From: Symbiodinium natans
Lineage: Eukaryota > Sar > Dinophyceae > Suessiales > Symbiodiniaceae
Length of the DNA: 64,000 nucleotides
Direction: 5' to 3'
Assembly: GCA_905221605.1 (NCBI GenBank)
Contig: CAJNDS010002262.1
Location: 469,873 to 533,872 of the forward strand
Numbering within the stretch: the first letter of the stretch is position 1; every line of letters begins with the position of its first letter. Under the pieces are notes generated by a model. The model was not told where the DNA came from and ran no database searches. It worked only from the letters and a program-made list of their open reading frames with translations. Made by a program: the position numbers and the translations under genes. Below are positions 24,052 to 36,000 of this stretch, piece after piece.

Positions 24052-25209
24052 GGCCGGCGGGGCTTCACAGCATCAGCTGCCGCTTGACTGCATGCCCTGA
24101 CATAACAAAAGAATTGTGAGAGACTTGCGCATAGACACAGAAATGGCCCCGGCTTCTTGAGATGTTTTCACGGGTTGCGTTCACACTACAAAAGCGCGAT
24201 CTCTTTGGAGCTGCTCTGAGCATGCCATGTACAGGCACGGGGTCAGAACACAAGAACACAGATGTTGCTCAAGTGTTGCGCAAACAAGTTGACAACACTT
24301 GGCTCTAAGCCTCTTCAGTTTTCTTCTCCACAACCTGCTGTCACGGAGGACAAACATTGACAGTCGCTGACAGCACTGCGTTTCCAAGCCTCCGAGATCA
24401 CCTTCTTCGCCTTCTTCACCTTCTTAAGCGTCGGCTTCGCTTTCTTGAGTACGGCCTTAGGCTTGGGTCATGCTGGCGATCCGCAGCTACCCATGCTTTA
24501 CTCATTCTTATAAGTGCCGAGAGCGGTAGACAGCACCCGATCACTGCCCCGGACGCGGACAACCTTCTCGACAGTGAAGCTTGGCTACCGAACCATAGCT
24601 GCTGCGTCAGCGCATGATGCACGGCCAGACGAAATGTTCTTCTGTTTTCAGCACACTTGGCAGGTTGCAGACTGCTGGCTGACGTTCTTACCTCGGTTGC
24701 TTCAGGGTTTGCGCAACCATGACAGAGGAGCAGAGCCACGCAGCACAGCACGAAGCGGCGATTGCGGATGGACATCAAGCTCTTCACTAATATGCTCTTC
24801 AGCTGCGAGGTGCAGGAACACGTTCGTGTCTTATTCCAGGGCAACAGCGCAACTTCCTGGGCACCGCCTTTTTTTCAGAATGTGCATGCGGCTCTTCGCA
24901 ATCACAGCCAAGGTAGTGAAACGGAATTCTTGAGTGAACACGAGTGGATCCTTCGTCTCACTGCTTCCCCACAAGTGCAGCGGTGGAAAACCAAGACCAA
25001 GTTACACAGTACAAGTGCGCAAAGTCGATGACTGTCTTCCTTGAATGAGAGCTACTGTGGTTTCCGGCAAGTGTGAGCACGAGGAGCTGAAGTGGCCACA
25101 GATTTGCAGGCCGACAGAGATGCTCCCATCGGAGCAAGTACCCATGAAGACACGCGTCAGCGCCTGGCTTCCAAAGGCGAGGTATCGGGTGCGTTGCAAC
25201 TTTCTGCAC

Positions 25210-28200
25210 GGGTTCAAGCCGTCGCGCCTGACGACGGTGTTGCCAGCATGGTGCGCTGCCTCCACGTACACCTGAGAACAACGGGATTTGAGAGGTGTCC
25301 GAGCGAGCTCGAGAGCTCGTGTCCAGTGACTTTGAGGAGACACAAAAAGACGCAATATGTCACCGACGAAACTAAAAAAACTTTGCGCCATCATGCATAG
25401 CGCGGCCTACAGCGCAAACACTGGGTTTGGAACGGTCTTGTCTGCCGCGCGCTTGACCGGCACGTGGTTCAGGTTCACCTTGTGATGGTTGCTCGGCATG
25501 GCTTCTTATATCCCCCATACTAATACCCCTTGCAGCAAAATAGACAATATCCTTAAGGGATTATACAAGTAGTATCGGGTAATTACCTACTTGCCTCATT
25601 CCCTGCTAAGAACCCATCGAAGAACAGGAAGCCCCTGACCTTGCCGTTGACCACCAGCAGTGGGTTCGGTGCCGACAACACATCCTGGCACAAAGAAATG
25701 CAAAGCAAACACGCGGAGACCTGCCGGCGGACACCTTCAGGTAAATGGTGCAGTGTTGCAGAATCTGAACCAACGTGCCGACCTCATTGACACTGACTCC
25801 ATCGAGGAACTGCTTCAGGATGGAACGCAACCTCACCAGCAGGTATCTCGGCTTGCCGTACGCAGCACTACTTTGTCTTCACAAGGCTGTCTTTCTCTGC
25901 TTGGCTTAAAGGCGGCGAAACTGATGACCTGCGGAGGCAGCTCTACCTTTGCAAGCATCGAGAACCCACTCCTCTATCTTACCGGCCGAAACAAACACTG
26001 AATTCTCAAGTTGACCAGGCAAATTACTTTCAACAACGTTCAAGACCACCGCTCCAGTTAAACAGCCCGGGCCTAAAGCACGGAGGTGCACACATGAAAC
26101 AGACCCACCGGCTGAGTTCTGCCAAAGTGGAACCTTTGCAGTGGACTTACGCGTCATGAAGCGCCAGGCAGCTGTACATTCTCTTTGGTGAGGCGCTTTC
26201 CCTCCTGACAGCATGGGGTCGGCCGGAAATTCCCGGGTTCATGTTCAGTGCATGGCCTCTCTTATCGCCATGCCCTGACAGACTTGAATGAGTAACGCGG
26301 GAAGAATGCTGTGCAGCTTCGGCAGACCGTCCTGTTCAACCGCGTGAAAGTCCAGCTTCACCTGCAGCGCAATGCGGACACGGGATGGCCACATAGGGGA
26401 CTGTGAACAAAGGGCAGCTTTTTCCCCGTGCCTTGTTGTAGCGTTTGAAGAAGTTGTCCAAATAAGTCCACTCATCGATGCCAACATCTGTGAGCTCTTT
26501 ACGGATCTCCTCTTTGAGGTCCTGCGCAGCTGGCGATGCGTCCAAAGGCGTAAAGTGCAATACCCAATGTCAGCTAGCACACAAAGGCGCCAGGAATGGC
26601 GTCCCCGAAGAAGCACCCCTTGCCCAGCTCACAGGTCCGAGGAGACACGCCCAGGCTTGTGCTCACAGAGTCCTCGTCTCCGAACTCGAGCTCACCCTCT
26701 TCAAATTCTTGGAGGATGTCACGCGAGAGGTAAAACGGGAGAACCTCTGCAGGCACGAGGCAAGAACGGCAGATAACTGCAGTCTTCACAGCAGCTCGGC
26801 TCTGGCTAGAACATTCTAAAGAACAAGGTCCGGCCTTCTCCCGCTCGGTCTCGAACTTCCTGGATGTGGGGAAGTTGTGGGCAAACGACGATGCGGGCGC
26901 AATGAGTCCAACCAGCACTTCAACGCAGTAGCTCGACGCACTGAATGACCAAGACCTTCTCACCCTCTGCATGAAAAAGGAACTGAAGGCAAGGTCCTGC
27001 AAAGCTCTGCCGTCTTCAGGATCCTCTCTGCCAGGCCCAACTGATCTTTCAATGACTTGATGCAGTTCCTGCAGCATGGCTTGAAGGCGCTGGGACATAC
27101 CGCGACATATCTATACTGTTGCAGTTCCCTGCGGCCCTGCGCTAGCCTGCTTTCGTTCCACCAGATGCGGCCCCAACCCCCCACCAGCGCTTTGGGGGTT
27201 TTTGGGTTCAACCGAAGAAAACCGTTGGGTCTCAGTGCCTCTTTGTAATTTGGGGGATTTTGGGGCTCAGGGCTGTAGGGCTTGGAGTGGTCCTGGCATT
27301 CATTGTCAGGTCCGCGAGGCGCTTCTTGCCTCAGCTCGGATGAAGGTGCCTCTCTTCACCAGGTGGTAGGCGGCTCTTGTGAAGCGAAGGGGAAAAGCTC
27401 TAGAGGCTCGAAGTTGGTATCATTCTTCAGTCTTCTGGAGTCTTCTTAGAGTCCTCTTAGAGTCTTCTTAGAGTCTTCTTAAAGTCTTCTTGTTCCTTTT
27501 GCTTCTCTTTTGTGTTTTTTGGACACCCCCTCCGTTTGGTGCAGGGCCCTTCTACTGTCTAAACTCCTCAGTCGCCCCGCTGAGATACCTATATTCAGGA
27601 AACGATGTAAGCCTTATGCGTTAAAACAGCCAGCGCCCGGAATGCTGGCTGAAGCTCTCCCAACGACTGGTGCGCCGGGAGGCCCTCTGTGCGGAAGTGA
27701 TTCATCTTCGCCTTGAGCTCCTGCAGATGTCCATGGATTTCAGGAGGCTTTAGGGCTTTAGGGGTTTCGGGTTGAGCGGTTGAGCCTCTGCTTCACAATC
27801 CCTGTGAGGGCCACACTGTCCGCGCATCTGAATATCTGACCTGGAAGTGCTTCGCGATGTGATCCTTCTCTGTTCGTAGCTGCTGGTTCCGCTCCTGACG
27901 AGCCATTTCCCATCGCTTGCTTCCGGGCTGTCGAGATTGGGGTTGGACCCCTGCACATCGAACGCTGGAAGATGTCGACTGCGCCTCACACTCCTGGCGG
28001 TTCTGTGCAATCTTCTGCTTCCAGTGCTGGATAGCAGCCTCGTGTAGCAGGGCTAAGATGTTTGGTTCTGTTGCGCGGCAGTTCGGACCACTGCACTGCA
28101 TTTCCTATGGCTTATGGCATGGGCAGGCGTGGCTGTAAGAGCGGGCGGAGCCCGGTGCATGAGTGCTGTTGCAGGCACATGCAAAGCTGCACAGCCCGAC

Positions 28201-28601
28201 AGCCTGCATGCGCTCCACCTGCCGCAGCCGACGTTCCACCTGCGCAGCTGCAGAACACGCTCACTGCCATGGCTTCATGTCGATCAGGCCAACCCTACGG
28301 AAATGTACAAGCACCATTGCCTGGTCGCTGAGCGTGGCATCACGACGAAGATAGTCCTGCGACAGAGGCAGGTTTTTGTTTCTAAGGTTCGGCCGCAGTC
28401 CCCTTCTTTCCCTTGTCCCTAGCAAACCCTGCAAGACTTTCTTCTCCCGGCAGTTGATGCAAGTCGCAGAGCGCACTTTTTTCTACGCAACTTCGAGCTC
28501 TGCAGGGGCACAGGCAGCGGAGGCTGCGGTGGTCTTGTCACACTTGGCATGCCACGCCCGGAGTTCTGCCACTCGCCTCTCCAGTGGCAACACATCGGAG
28601 C
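25210..28601 (-). CDS. DRC2: DRC2/CCDC65 nexin-dynein regulatory complex subunit, 3' exon group
   Basis: Sixteen minus-strand exons: 28540-28601, 28321-28356, 28204-28239 (VERRLRQVERMQ), 27985-28038, 27841-27894 (ERNQQLRTEKDHIAKHFQ), 27693-27720 (ELKAKMNHF), 27293-27329, 26997-27068 (SLKDQLGLAERILKTAELC), 26835-26859 (KFETEREK), 26667-26744 (VLPFYLSRDIL), 26432-26521 (YLDNFFKRYNK), 26328-26361, 25878-25896 (19 nt), 25783-25831 (SILKQFLDGVSVNE), 25640-25684 (DVLSAPNPLLVVNGK) and 25271 to about 25210 (VYVEAAHHAGNTVV). The order and spacing match the C-terminal half of CCDC65/DRC2, including the KFETE.EKVLPFY and LKQ.LDG.SV signatures. DRC2 is a coiled-coil subunit of the axonemal nexin link, so this gene serves the flagella. 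All listed junctions keep phase. The stop codon is not located. Confidence 0.9.
27421..27492. repeat. GAGTCTTCTTA tandem repeat
   Basis: Five to six imperfect copies of TTAGAGTCTTC follow each other here. The array lies in the inferred DRC2 intron between exons 27693-27720 and 27293-27329. Confidence 0.75.
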
Positions 28602-29184
28602 CTTAGCAAACAAAGGAAAACAGGAGGGGGCTTCTTGTCATGGGCCACGTATGGCAAGGCATTGAACCCTCTCCAAACCCCACTGCACTCAGCCACGGAA
28701 CTCCACGGTGCACCGAGGCGCTCCATCCTCAGCAGGGTTGCAACTCTCATGGAGAGCTAGCACAAGCTAGCTCATCGGCGCTTGAAAAACAACAAGAAGC
28801 ATCCGACCCCAAGAAACAAGGCAGCAGAAAAAGCAGCGAGCTATTGCGAGTGAGGCTCAGCTCCAACAGATGGAGCAGCTCGGGCAGGCTGTGTCCTGCC
28901 GAGGCTCCCATACAGTCAGTCTGAGCACGTCATGTCACAGCTAAAGATATCCTACAACATTATGTGACCATACGTCTTTTGGGATATATGAAATCATACT
29001 GTGCTGTGATAGTCCAATGGAACGTGAGTGCTTTATACTCCAATACGAAATATGAACACAAAATAAACATATTTCTAGACGTAAGGATAAACACAAACAC
29101 ACATAGACAAAATGTGAATATGAATTTCGACCAAAAATAATGTGAATGCAAACCTCAGTATGTGAATCTGCATATACGCTTTTT

Positions 29185-29187
29185 TTC

Positions 29188-29224
<37 letters not shown>

Positions 29225-29370
29225 ATATATATATAGGTATATGTATATGTAAGTACGTATGTATGTGCAAATGTATGTGCATATGCATGCATATGTGTAT
29301 GTGTATGTGTATGTGCATGTGTAAGTGCATGCGTGTGTGCATGTGTAAGGGCATGTGTGTGTGTGTTTAA
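29185..29370. repeat. AT and TATG/TGTG microsatellite
   Basis: A run of alternating TA (about 29189-29212) passes into TATG, then GTATGTGTATGTG and GTGTGTGT. The open frame on the plus strand here is only Tyr/Cys/Met repeats from the microsatellite. It lies just downstream of the nested EndoU gene. Confidence 0.95.
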
Positions 29371-29508
29371 CTATACGTATGTACATGTTTGTAAACATAG
29401 TTACGCTTATTCTTTATGTTTATACTTGCTATTGGTATTTTGTTGAGTTAGGTGTTTCTTGATACTTGTTTCTAGATGTATACCAACCCATCTTAATATG
29501 TACATCAA

Positions 29509-32210
29509 TCATTTTTCACATCTGCTGGCATGGAGATCGGCGATGTCAAGTCCTTTCAATCGCCCAGTGAGAGCGAATCGCAACGGCTGAAGAAGCTTCT
29601 TGCCCTCAGGGTCACAAAGGCACGAGAACCCACATGAAAGGCCATGGAACTACGGCATGCACCCTGAACCCTAAACCCAGCTTCGGGTGCCCCCGTCGAC
29701 CTTCAGCCCGGTCGCATTGGAAAGGTCGCTCATCAGCTCCTGAGGGGCAGAAGGGTGCTGGGAGGGTTTTCAGGCCTTGAAGGGCTTTGAGGGACACCAA
29801 CAAGAACTTATCTCACAAAACTGACTCTTAAACCTCCTCCCCCCCCCCCTTGCCCCACGAGATCTTTTGAGCCTTGTCCTCATCTGAACTCTGCACCATC
29901 TATCTAAGCTCATGAACCTGACCATATAAACCTTAAACATGTCTTAATCTCAAGCCGGCACCTCCCAGGAATCGCTTCGGAGGCCACCGCGGTCGAAGGC
30001 CGAAATCACCTCGGCGACCACGCCGGGCAGTTCACCTCGGCACACAAGTACTATCATTAATACTATGAATAGAATAATAATAATAATAATAATATAATAT
30101 GAATAATAATTAATATTAATAATAATTATGAGGGCGTTTCGGAGTTTCGCAAACTCCAAACTCCACCCCGATGCCTAGAGAAGGCCCCCCAATCATGGAG
30201 GGAAGAATTTTGAGCTGCACATGCTGGACAACATACTTTTTGCCAGAGCAGTTACCAGAAATCTTGGCCTCCGCTTGGGCAGCGTCCGAGAAGCTGAAGG
30301 TTAGCTCGGTATGCAAGTGTCGCAGCGCATCTCGCAGGTTGCAAGCACCAGCTGATGCAACTCGCGTCGCCAGCTGGAGCAGGTCCTCCTCATCTGCGAA
30401 ACCATGCAGCACCAGCAACGGCTGCAACCGTTCCTTTAAGACCTCTGGGGCAAGAGGTTCATCCAGCTCAGCACGTGCTCGCGCGTCCCAGGTGCCCAGC
30501 TGCGCTGCAAAGAAAGTCGTCAGGTTGCCGTGCTCATTGCGTCGAATGCATATCCGGTACCTTTGAGCCAGGGCTCTGGCAGACTCGCAAAGCCCAGACA
30601 AGGACAAGAAAGTAAAACAAAATCGCAATCATTAAAAGGCCGTCAGCCACGGCTGCAGTATGCTGCATTCGAGGCACACGTGATCACCGAGTCTCGCAGC
30701 CCGCATGTACCCAACATCGCGTGACATGAAGTCGCGGCTCCACTGGCGCCTGACAGCACGTTCCGGCGTCAGAGTCTCAAAGAAGGCGGTGGTGGCTATG
30801 GCCAGCTGCCACTCAGGTGACACACCAACGAAGAAGCCGCCAACATCCTTGATCAGGAGCTTCCCCTCGAGGTCCCAAGTAAAGCGGCCGCTGACAAAGT
30901 AGGGGTTCAATGCTCCCTCAGAAGTGGTGGTCCTTCCCTTGTAGCGTGCACCCAGGTACTGCGCAGCACCTCGCTGCTCCTCCAGGTAGAACTTCACCCA
31001 GTTGTGCAGTCCCCCAACCACTCCTCTTCCTTGCAAGTCCTCAGTGGCCTCGCCCACGAAGACATGCTCAAAGCCACACTTTGGGCTGGTTGGATGCCGC
31101 TGGAACCAAATGTGCCACATGTGTCTGCGCCAAGCTTCGTCCGTTAACTCCTCAAACTTCGAGGCCTCTGCACGAGCTCGGCGCATGACGGGCGTGCGGT
31201 CGACCACATCCAGAAGCTTCTCAATCTTCTTGCGCTCTTCTGGTCTGTACTCCCCTATCTCCCCACGTCGCTGGTGGAAGACTTCGAAGACATCCAGCAG
31301 CGCAAGGAATGTGGATCTGGTGAAGACGTACGGCTGCACCTGCGCAAAAAGTGGGGCCTCGTCGCCCTCGCGACGCGGCCGCTCGTCCACCAAGATGTCC
31401 TTGGAGGCCAGCAATCGAGCAACCCCGTCGCCATCTTGCTGCAACGCATCCGCCATCTTGGCTGATCGAACATTCTCAACAGTTGCCCTTCCTTCATCCA
31501 GGAGCCAAAGCTCGGAGTAGATACCGCCACCACCATGGGCGCAACGTGCGGCCCTTGCCAGCGCAGAGTCCACCAGGAACTCGGCCACGACATCGACATC
31601 GGCATTTCCTGAACGGATTTCCTCTGCTGCACGAACAACCAGCTCCTCCCTTGCTTTGGCAGCAGCTCGACCAACAGCTGCGAAATCTCCGCCTCTGACT
31701 CAGACGGATTCCGCACTAATCGGATAGTCACACACGAAAACTGTTTGGATTGAGGAGCTTTGTGAACTAATGTGAAGCTTTGTGAGTTAATGCAAATCGT
31801 GAAAACCTGAGGTCGCAACTAGAAGAGAACTCCTTGACGCCGGCTTCTGCGGCGCCCCGTATCAGGTCGTAAGCAGCACGGGCTTTGACGTCGAGCCCTT
31901 CCGGGCCCCGGGCAGCCGCTTGCACAAGTGCATGCCCCAGCGACTCGTCGGAGGCGTCAAACGGCCTGCGCTGTCCTAGATGGCGCCGCAGGTAGCGGCG
32001 CAAGCGCCGCCCTATCCTTGCCAGCGCAAAGGCGCTCAGTCCCAGGGACAAGCCCGCGGCGAAGGGGGGCACGGCAGCTTGCGCAATGTGGTCAGGCCAC
32101 ACAACGGCTCTTTTGCCGACTACGTGGCTAGCTCCGCAGAACTGCCGCTGTCCGTGCACCAACTTCCTGAAGCTGCCGTGAGGCAAATCACAGCCGACAT
32201 GCAGCTGCAT
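29509..32210 (-). CDS. EndoU endoribonuclease fused to a GluRS-type anticodon-binding domain (nested gene)
   Basis: Six exons: 31831-32210 (ATG at 32210), 30678-31694, 30256-30560, 29962-30035, 29701-29739 and 29509-29604 (TGA). They sum to 1911 nt, 636 residues, and all phases agree. Residues 1-126 include a hydrophobic segment (PPFAAGLSLGLSAFALA) then basic residues. An EndoU (XendoU) domain spans about 270-487, with GFEHVFVGE (His337), GGLHNWVKFY (His357) and IKDVGGFFVGVSPEW (Lys409), matching the His-His-Lys catalytic set of this U-specific RNase family. From about residue 515 the frame continues into a C-terminal region like the plant-type glutamyl-tRNA synthetase anticodon-binding domain: LPGVVAEVISAFDRG and GKKLLQPLRFALTGRLKG. 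No synthetase catalytic motifs are present. The EndoU end and the start of the tRNA-type domain share exon 30256-30560. All five donors are GT. tRNA cleavage is a guess. Confidence 0.82.
30060..30127. repeat. AT-rich TAA/AAT repeat in an intron
   Basis: AATAATAATAATAAT followed by ATAATATGAATAATAAT fills most of the inferred intron between exons 30256-30560 and 29962-30035 of the EndoU fusion gene. Confidence 0.9.
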
Positions 32211-33012
32211 GCTTCAATGTGCAATTGAGCTTGCTCCTAGTTTGTTGCCTGGCTCTCATTGTGCTGTACCCTGACAGAGTCGCCTAGGTCTGACGGGGTA
32301 GCTGGGTGTTGTCTGGCAGTTGACGAGTCTTCAGTTCCCCGTTTTAATAGGCGCATGCTGCCGATGTCTTGTTTCACCCACAGCTCTTGCGTGCAATCTG
32401 GCTCATTCAGCATAAGGCAGAGACAGCTGCAGGATAGCAGGTGCACGGGACATGTGCTACTGTACTACTATGAGACGACGGAGTGAACATCTGCCACACA
32501 TCCAGACGATGCCGTGAACATTGCAGAGGATAGCTCGTCTGTTTTGCTGTGCTATGATCAGTCAGATCAATGCCCCTACTCAGACGCGCTGTCGAATACA
32601 TGCAGTTTTCGCAGGAATGTCGTTTCTAGTTTCGGATGGCCATGTGAATCTTCACCACAGCTTCGATTGGGCTCCAGTGGCTTCCTGCATTCTGATATGA
32701 AAGCTTGCCAGATTCTGGTTCCCCGGCGTAGCTCAAAAGTATTTCAGCAGCTTGATCCCGAGCAGAGAAGTCCGAAAGTGAGCAACAGAGCTGAAGAGCC
32801 CACCTAGCGGCTTAGCCGTTGCGCTTGTATGCCTTGGTGTTCTGCAGTGCTGCGGCATGCCGGTGGCCTTGTCTGGTTCAACGTGCCTGGAGAGTAGGTT
32901 TATAGGCCCTAGGCTCAATGCCTTGCCAATCTTGCCTCGAAGAATAGGAGGCAAAATGAAGCAACTCGGGCATGCCAGGTCCTTGTACTCCGTCGTGCTG
33001 TTTTCAGTCGAC

Positions 33013-36000
33013 CTTTCGTAGGTCAGCAGCTTGTCCTTACACCTGGAAAGCCAGGTCTCCGCGGGTCCCAGTAGGCACGCTTCTGAAAGATGTTCCCACA
33101 AAAAGCTGCCAGCAAATACAAGAGCCCCTCAGAACAGAACATCAGCCACACACAACAGAAAGAAGATATAGGCAACCCTTACGCCCACAAACCCAGCAGC
33201 ATGTCGTTGCACAAGCCTACTAACCCGCAGACCCCGACGCTCCCAGAGAGCCCAACAGCCCTTACAAAAGGGAATTTGCCTTACTTCACAATGAGAACCC
33301 CTATATGACCTGACCCTACAAAGCCTAAGGATGTTTAAGGAGTGTTGCACAATGAAAGGGTTCTCGGCTTCGTGGACAAAACTTCGACACCAGACCAAAC
33401 GACCCAACTGCCCCGTGGCCTGGCGCGAGTCTCTTCGATCTGCTCCTCAAGGCCAGAGCGCATCTGGTGGTCCTCCTCGATGTTCTTGTTGCCTGCGTTT
33501 GAGGTCTTAGGGGGTTCGGGCTACACTTTGAGGGCTTTCATGTTTAGGGCTTAGGGAAGTTTAGGGATCCCGTTGCTCTTAGCTCAGCCACTCCGGACCT
33601 TGTTGGGAATTTCCCTGTGGACGCTCTTAAAGGCAGTTTTCGGCTGAGCTTCACTATGGACACTTGAGCATGCCGCACCGCATGCAATTTACAAGACACG
33701 CTTTCCAACTTGCAGGTACACCGACGAAAGTCGGCCATTCACATGCCATGGATGATATGCTTTCGGAAAGATGGGGATGTTTCCTTGTAGGGACCTTTTG
33801 GAAAAGCACCAGCTTTGAACAATACCCATGTGAGAAGAAGGACGCAGAAATTGTGCAGGACAAGTATCATGACCACAGCTAAGACACTTACGTACGCAGG
33901 TGTGACGCACACTAGGTTTTGGACAGGAATGACGGCTGGAAGCCGACAGCAGAGTACGCGCTTAGTGCGTAGAGATCTGACTTTGGCATTTGCCAGATTT
34001 TTGCCGAGGCGCGGATGAGCTCAAACTGGGACTGGTGGTCAGTGATGTCTGCCTCAGATTCAGGAGGCTGGGCCCGGGAGCGAATACGCCGACTTGAACA
34101 TTCTTTGGAGGACCAGTCTCCGTTGGTCTTGAGACGATCTTGCACAGAGCTGGAAGGCACACAAGAAAGCAAGCAAAGGTCCACACCATTTCTCGATTCT
34201 TCTCTTCACGCCTGACAGCTTGTAGTTCAGAGTGGGCCCGGAGGGTGTTTACACTGCAAGGCAATTCCATTAAACTTCCACTCATTCCACAATCGGTCAC
34301 GGCTTGGATTCAGTCAAGTGGCTCCACTTGCTCTACGATCAGCGCAAGTTCTCGCTTCTCTAGAGCATGCCGTTCCTGCCATGACAAGGCGGAACAAAAA
34401 TGAGGCAGCAGCTGCCCAGCTTTCCAAGCACAGCAGGTGGATTTGAAACTGACCAACTTATATACTCCGACCTGGATGTGCTCTCGTTCAATTCGGAACT
34501 CCTGCAGGGACAATGACGTCCCTAAGCAGGATGACTCCAAAGCGACATCTCTTGGGCACATGAGGAAAAGGGGTGGGGGTCACCGTCGGCCCCTGTCGCC
34601 TCAGACATGCTTGATGCAGGCCAATTCACTGAAACGATCTGAAATCTAAAACGTCTTCAGCAAAGCAATCAAGCCTTCACTCACATTGCGAGTTTCTAGC
34701 TGCAGACTCACACCTCGCTCCTCAAGACTAGCCGGGTCTACAACAGACGTTGCTTCGATCGCAGTACTGGGTCCTCCTGGAGCGTGGCAACGTCGCGCTT
34801 GAACTCTTCGTCCAAGGCAAGGAGCCTGACACTCGTAAGATCTCTCGTAAGCAAAGAGCCTCTCGAAACCTCTCACACTTCTTTCCGCCACACACTGCCC
34901 CGACAGGCCCGGCAGAGCATCATCGCCTGCTCTGCTGTATCTCCAGGAGGCGATCCACGTTGAGGAGGTGGCTTCTCACAGCCACCTGGTGTTGCTCCTG
35001 CACAGCGAGATGCTCAGGAATGTTTGATGGGAGCTGCACTGTCGAATGCAGGAACCGTTCTCTCATCTAGACGACACGAGACACGAGATGCGAAGATTGC
35101 GCGACACGAACACCAAAACTGACCCGCGAGACAACAGACTCAAGAGACAGCAGGCAGGAGCCGTGCGCCTTGGAGGTATCCGAGATTCTTCCAGAAAAAT
35201 CCGCCCTCCCCGCAGCAGCAAAAAGTAAAATCTGGAGGTAGGGGTCCTTTTTGGATGCGTCATGGGGGATCGCTTTGCACGCACGAGCTCGTGTCCTCGG
35301 GTTGGAGAGGGAAGCCTCCTTCTCCAAGCGGTGGCACATCCGCGGGTCCGGACATGGACAACGTCCACGTCCAAGAAGCTTATAGGAGTGCTTTTAAGCC
35401 ATTTCCTGATTTTTGCACCTCCTATCCCGCTTGCTTAAAGTGCACCTTCTTGCCGTAAGCCAGTAAGCTTCACTCCACCACACGGAGCTGAACGCTGCGT
35501 CCTCCGCCTCATCCAGGTCTCGATCCAACATCTGGAGGATGGCATCTTTGCCTCACAAACCAGGCAGCAATTAAGTTTGCAGCAGTAGCGCAGCGTGCTC
35601 TGACTAGATACCAGGAACCAGATCCAACAAGGCTTGCACGATCGACATCACGCTCGTGGTTCTGGGAGATGATCTCAACCTTCACAGGTCTCTGAAGTCT
35701 TTCTCATATGCGACTCTAGCTACTACCGCCTACTCACTGCGCTCCTGCTTCTTCAGCTGCTTGGTTTTCGCTGAACGCATGATCTTTAGCCAGCTTTCCT
35801 GAATCCTCGGCATAATCGTGTGCTTCAGCAGCCACCATGACCCAAACACAAGCAACGGTCCCTCATGCTGTCTGAGATGTTCGCCGGCTCATGTTGTACT
35901 TTGTATTTCTGACCTGCATCACGTGGCACCAGGACAGCCTGCTTGCTGACTCTTATACATCTGGCCTCAACCTTCCTTGGGAAGCCCCTGCTCTGAGGAC

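Larger units (their letters stand above)
28602..33012 (-). other. 4.4-kb intron region of DRC2 holding a complete nested gene
   Basis: Exon 33013-33042 (CKDKLLTYE) and exon 28540-28601 (PLERRVAELRAWHAKC) are consecutive placed exons of DRC2. Their end phases do not match directly, so one small unplaced DRC2 exon probably lies in this stretch. Between them sits the whole EndoU fusion gene (29509-32210), on the same strand. Also present are an AT/TATG microsatellite (29180-29370) and otherwise no recognisable feature in 28602-29170 and 32211-33012. Confidence 0.75.

Noticed and set aside
25735-25783. Extension of the DRC2 exon through VGTLVQILQHCTIYLK
   Set aside because: The family peptide requires SVNE to be followed directly by DVLSAPNP, so the GAG|GTCGGC donor at 25783 is preferred even though the frame stays open.
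29509-30035. A separate glutamyl-tRNA synthetase gene
   Set aside because: No synthetase catalytic motifs (HIGH-like or KLSKR-like) were found upstream on this strand, and the anticodon-type region is continuous in phase with the EndoU exons.
33013-33042. CKDKLLTYE exon read as the early CKD segment of DRC2
   Set aside because: The true early segment (KDAILQMLDRDLDEAE) is at 35502-35551; this exon fits the later position after NKNIEEDHQ by order and phase.
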